This document shows positions 58,641-64,000 of a stretch of 64,000 nt of DNA, piece by piece. The notes beneath the pieces were generated by a model, which searched no databases, was not told the DNA's origin, and was given only the letters and a program-made list of their open reading frames with translations. This DNA comes from Plazaster borealis. Its lineage: Eukaryota; Echinodermata; Asteroidea; Forcipulatida; Labidiasteridae. The position numbers were made by a program, and so were the translations under genes. Position 1 is the first letter of the stretch; each line of letters starts with the position of its first letter. The stretch is taken from contig CM037463.1 in assembly GCA_021014325.1 (NCBI GenBank), positions 7,881,001 through 7,945,000 on the forward strand, given 5' to 3'.

Positions 58641-61600
58641 ATCCCAATCATAAAATCAAAAACATGCCGGCATGGTGATATTGTTGATTTTCGACCCAAA
58701 CTTCAAACTCTTACAAAATTCCCTATATTTCTCAAACTATGGCTAACTTACCCAATCCGCATACTAAAAATGTCTTCAGGAGTCAGCTCTGTATCATTTG
58801 AAAATATAAAATCAAAAAAAAATTGTGACCCAAAATTTGAAACTTTGACCATGCCGGCATGGTGAATTTTGTTGATTTTGGACCCAAACTTCAAACTCAC
58901 ACAAAATTCTCCAGATTTCTCAAATCATGGCTTATTTACCCAGTCCGCACACATTAAATGTCGTCAGTAGTCCGCTCTGTAGGCCTATCATTTGAAAGTA
59001 TAAAATCAAACAAAAGAATTTGACCCAAATTCTGAAAATTTGACCATGCCCTGGCATGGTGAATTTTGTTGATTTTGGACCCAAACTTCAAATTCACACA
59101 AAATTCCCCATATTTCTCAAACTATGGCTTATTTACCTAGTCCGCACACATAAAATGTCTTCAGTAGTCCGCTCTGTATCATTTGACAATATAAAATAAA
59201 AAAATAAAAAATTGACTCACACAAAATTATCAATATTTCTCAAATTAAGGCTTATTTAGCCAGTCCGCACACATAAAATGTCTTGAGTAGTCCGCTCTGT
59301 ATCATGTGCAACTATAAAATCAAAAAAAAAAATGTTGACCCAAATTCTGAAAATTTGACCATGCCGGCATGGTGAATTTTGTTGGTTTTGGATCCAAACT
59401 TCAAATTCACACAAAATTCCCCATATTTCTCAAACTATGGCTTATTTACCTAGTCCGCACACATAAAATGTCTTCAGTAGTCCGCTCTGTATCATTTGAC
59501 AATATAAAATAAAAAAAATAAAAATTGACTCAAATTCTGAAAATTTGACCATGCCGGCATGGTGAATTTTGTTGATTTTGGACCCAAACTTCAAACTCTC
59601 ACAAAATTCCCAATATTTCTCAAACTATGGCTTATTTACACAGTCTGCACACATAAAATGTCTTCAGTAGTCCGCTCTGTATTATTTGGAACTACAAAAT
59701 GAAAAAAAAAATTTTTGATAAAATTCTGAAAATTTGACCATGCCGGCATGGTGAATTTTGTTGATTTTGGACCCAAACTTCAAACTCACACAAAATTGTC
59801 CATATTTCTCAAATTATGACTTACATGTACTTACCCAGTTCGCACACATAAATTGTCTTCAGTAGTCCACTCTGTATCATTTGGAACTATAAAACTCACA
59901 CAAATTTCCCCACATTTCTGAAATTATGACTTACATGTACTTACCCAGTTCGCACACATAAATTGTCTTCAGTAGTCCTCTCTGTATCATTTGGAATTAT
60001 AAAATCCAAAAAAAATATGTTGACCAAAATTCTGAAAACTTGACCATGCCGGCATGGTGAATTTTGTTGATTTTGGACCCAAACTTCAAACTCACACAAA
60101 ATTCTCCATATTTCTCAAACTATGGCTTATTTACCTAGTCCGCACACATAAATTGTCTTCAGTAGTCCACTCTGTATCATTTGGAACTATAAAATCACAA
60201 AAAAATGTTGACCCAAATTCTGAAAATTTGACCATGCCGGCATGGTGAATTTTGTTGATTATGGACCCAAACTTCAAACTCACACAAAATTCCCCGTATT
60301 TCTGAAATAATGACTTACTTACCCAGTTCGCACACATAAAATGTCTTCAATAGTCCGCTCTGTATCATTTGGAACTACAAAGTTAAAAAAACAAATGTTG
60401 ACCAAAATTCTGAAAACTTGACCATGCCGGCATGGTGAATTTTGTTGATTTTGGACCCAAACTTCAAACTCACACAAAATTCCCCATATTTCTCAAATTA
60501 TGACTTACTTACCCAGTTCGCACACATAAATTGTCTTCAGTAGTCCACTCTGTATCATTTGGAACTATAAAAACGAAACAAAAAATGTTGACCCAAATTC
60601 TCAAAAGTTGACCATGCCGGCATGGTGAATTTTGTTGATTTTGGACCCAAACTTCAAACTCACACAAAATTCTCCATATTTCTCAAACTATGGCTTATTT
60701 ACCCAGACCACACACATAAAATGTCTTCAGTAGTCCACTCTGTATCATTTGGAACTATAAAATATTTTTAAAAATGTTGACCCAAATTCTCAAAAGTTGA
60801 CCATGCCGGCATGGTGAATTTTGTTGATTTTGGACCCAAACTTCAAACTCACACAAAATTCTCCATATTTCTCAAACTATGGCTTATTTACCTAGTTCGC
60901 ACACATAAAATGTCTTCAGTAGTCCGCTCTGTATCATTTGGAACTATAAAATCAAAAAAAAAATGTTGACCCAAATTCTGAAAATTTCACCATGCCGGCA
61001 TGGTGAATTTCGTTGGTTTTGGACCCAAACTTCAAACTCACACAAAATTCTCCATATTTCTCAAACTATGGCTTCTTTACCTAGTCCACACACATAAAAA
61101 GTCTTCAGTAGTCCGCTCTGTATCATGTGGAACTATAAAATCAAAAAAAAAAATGCTGACCCAAATTCTGAAAATTTGACCATGCCGGCATGGTGAATTT
61201 TGTTGATTTTGGACCCAGACTTCAAACTCACACAAAATTTTCCATATTTCTCAAACTATGGCTTATTTACCTAGTCCGCACATATAAAATGTCTTCAGTA
61301 GTCCGCTCTGTATCATTTGGAACTATAAAATCAAAAAAAAAATGTTGACCAAAATTCTGAAAATTAGACCATGTCGGCTTGGTGAATTTTGTTGATTTTG
61401 GACCCAACCTTCAAACTCACACAAAATTCTCCATATTTCTCAAACTATGGCTTATTTACCCAGACCACACACATAAAATGTCTTCAGTAGTCCACTCTGT
61501 ATCATTTGGAACTATAAAATATTTAAAAAATGTTGACCCAAATTCTGAAAATTTGACCATGCCGGCATGGTGAATTTTGTTGATTTTGGACCCAGACTTC

Positions 61601-64000
61601 AAACTCACACAAAATTCTCCATATTTCTCAAACTATGGCTTATTTACCTAGTCTGCACACATAAAGTGTCTTCAGTTCCGCTCTGTATCATGTGGAACTA
61701 TTAAATAAAAATAAAAATGACAAAAATTCTGAAAATTTGACCATGCCGACATCGTGAATTTTGTTGATTTTGGACCCAAACTTCAAATTCACACAAAATT
61801 CCCCATATTTCTCAAATTATGACTTACTTACCCAGTTTGCACACATAAATTGTCTTGAGTAGTCCACTCTGTATCATTTGGAACTATAAAATCAAAAAAA
61901 AAAAAAAAAAAAAAAAATCTGAAAATTTGACCATGCCGGCATGGTGAATTTGGTTGATTTTGGACCCAAACTTCAAACTCACACAAAATTCTCCATATTT
62001 CTCAAACTATGGCTTATTTACCCAGACCACACACATAAAATGTCTTCAGAAGTCCGCTCTGTATCATTTGGAACTATAAAATATTTTTAAAAATGTTGAC
62101 CCAAATTCTGAAAATTTGACCATGCCGGCATGGTGAATTTTGTTGATTTGGGACCCAAACTTCAAACTCACACAAAATTCTCCATATTTCTCAAACTATG
62201 GCTTATTTACCTAGTTCGCACACATAAAATGTCTTCAGTAGTCAGCTCTGTATCATTTGGAACTATAAAATCAAAAAAAAAATGTTGACCCAAATTCTGA
62301 AAATTTGACCATGCCGGCATGGTGAATTTTGTTGGTTTTGGACCCAAACTTCAAACTCACACAAAATTCTCCATATTTCTCAAACTATGGATTATTTACC
62401 TAGTTCGCACACATAAAATGTCTTCAGTAGTCAGCTCTGTATCATTTGGAACTATAAAATAAAATAAAAAATGTTGACCCAAATTCTGAAAATTTGACCA
62501 TGCCGGCATGGTGAATTTTGTTGATTTTGGACCCAAACTTCAAACTCACACAAAATTCTCCATATTTCTCAAACTATGGCTTATTTACACAGTCCGCACA
62601 CATAAAATGTCTTGAGTAGTCCACTCTGTATCATTTGGAACTATAAAAAAATTTTAAAAATATTGACCCAAATTCTGAAAATTTGACCATGCCGACATGG
62701 TGAATTATGTTGATTTTGGACCCAAACTTCAAACTCAAAACTCACACAAAATTTTCCATATTTCTCAAACTATGGCTTATTTTACCTTGTCCGCAAACGT
62801 GAAATGTCTTCAGTAGTCCGCTCTGTATCATTTGGAACTATAAAAAAATTTTTAAAATGTTGACCAAAATTCTGAAAATTTGACCATGCCGACATGGTGA
62901 ATTTTGTTGATTTTGGACCCAAGCTTCAAACTCACACAAAATTCTGCATATTACTCAAACTCTGGCTTATTTACCTAGTTCGCACACATAAAATGTCTTG
63001 AGAAGTCCACTCTGTATCATTTGGAACTATAAAACTCACACAAATTTCCCCACATTTCTGAAATCATGACTTACTTACCCAGTTCGCACACATACATTGT
63101 CTTCAGTAGTCCGCTCTGTATCATTTGGAACTATAAAATCAAAAAAAAAAATGTTGACCAAAATTCTGAAAATTTGACCATGCCGGCATGGTGAATTTTG
63201 TTGATTATGGACCCAAACTTCAAACTCACACAAAATTCCCCGTATTTCTGAAATAATGACTTACTTACCCAGTTCGCACACATAAAATGTCTTCAATAGT
63301 CCGCTCTGTATCATTTGGAACTACAAAGTTAAAAAAACAAATGTTGACCAAAATTCTGAAAACTTGACCATGCCGGCATGGTGAATTTTGTTGATTTTGG
63401 ACCCAAACTTCAAACTCACACAAAATTCCCCATTTTTCTCAAATTATGACTTACTTACCCAGTTCGCACACATAAATTGTCTTCAGTAGTCCACTCTGTA
63501 TCATTTGGAACTATAAAAACGAAACAAAAAATGTTGACCAAAATTCTGAAAATTTGACCATGCCGGCATGGTGAATTTTGTTGATTTTGGACCCAAACTT
63601 CAAACTCACACAAAATTCTCCATATTTCTCAAACTATGGCTTATTTACCCAGACCACACACATAAAATGTCTTCAGTAGTCCACTCTGTATCATTTGGAA
63701 CTATAAAATATTTTTAAAAATGTTGACCCAAATTCTGAAAAGTTGACCATGCCGGCATGGTGAATTTTGTTGATTTTGGACCCAGACTTCAAACTCACAC
63801 AAAATTTTCCACATTTCTCAAACTATGGCTTATTTACCTAGTCCGCACACATAAAATGTCTTCAGTAGTCCGCTCTGTATCATGTGGAGCTAAAAAATCA
63901 AAAAAAAAAATGTTAACCCAAATTCTGAAAATTTGACCATGCCGGCATGGTGAATTTTGTTGATTTTGGACCCAAACTTCAAACTTACACAAAATTCTCC
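58640..64000. repeat. Tandem satellite, monomer of about 189 bp with palindromic core
   Basis: I count 27 monomers carrying the core ACCATGCCGGCATGGT or a close variant, from 58662 to 63936, mostly 188-190 bases apart. Each continues with TTTTGTTGATTTTGGACCC, CAAACTCACACAAAATTC, CATATTTCTCAAACTATGGC, GCACACATAAAATGTCTTCA and CTCTGTATCATTTGGAACTA, then an A-run. Three wider gaps (59043-59358, 59737-60043, 62883-63177) hold a partial monomer lacking the core. The array runs off the right edge. Small open frames inside are repeat artefacts. Confidence 0.97.

Noticed and set aside
58640..64000. CRISPR-like array or coding repeats
   Set aside because: The units are long, contiguous satellite monomers without unique spacers in a eukaryotic genome; small frames such as 60054-60248 and 61379-61573 are translations of the monomer.

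Overview
The window is nuclear DNA of an invertebrate deuterostome, most likely an echinoderm and probably a sea star. The evidence is intron-rich genes with GT-AG splicing, animal protein families, and a dense background of short fold-back transposons, tRNA-derived SINEs and decayed LINE tails. The species assignment is inference from gene and repeat character, since no database search was possible.

From left to right, the window holds four protein-coding loci. (1) 2.9-4.8 kb, minus strand: the first two coding exons (signal peptide and start of the MG1 domain) of an alpha-2-macroglobulin/CD109/TEP-family gene that continues off the left edge. (2) 7.6-14.5 kb, plus strand: a secreted protein with two fasciclin (FAS1) domains. 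Two paralogous signal-peptide exons (7567 and 10190) both end in phase 0 and can join the same two downstream exons. (3) 17.4-45.3 kb, minus strand: a complete DHX30-type DEAH/DEVH-box RNA helicase. I reconstructed it as 22 coding exons whose phases all agree, giving 1119 residues with a basic, mitochondrial-type N-terminus. (4) 46.9-53.4 kb, plus strand: a complete ribulose-phosphate 3-epimerase (RPE) in 7 coding exons, 229 residues. DHX30 and RPE are head to head with about 1.7 kb between start codons.

The remaining sequence is mostly repeats. Fold-back elements bounded by TTAA occur at least ten times. A second fold-back family has ends resembling CCCAATTTCATAGAGCTGC. A third family has CAGAGCTGCCAAC termini and 6-bp target duplications, and one copy sits inside another transposon at 42.3-43.8 kb. 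At least three tRNA-derived SINE families and several LINE 3' ends are also present. From about 58.64 kb to the right edge lies a tandem satellite with a monomer of about 189 bp. It carries a perfect palindromic core (CCATGCCGGCATGG) and shows higher-order duplication at an offset of 2946 bp.

The genes do not form a pathway. DHX30 is an RNA helicase of mitochondrial ribosome/RNA-granule biology, RPE is a pentose-phosphate enzyme, the FAS1 protein is probably extracellular-matrix or cell-adhesion related, and the A2M-family protein is a probable secreted or surface immune/protease-inhibitor protein. The most noteworthy signals are the paired FAS1 first exons, a decayed duplicate of a DHX30 exon, a duplicated splice-donor segment in a DHX30 intron, the nested transposon, and the palindromic satellite.
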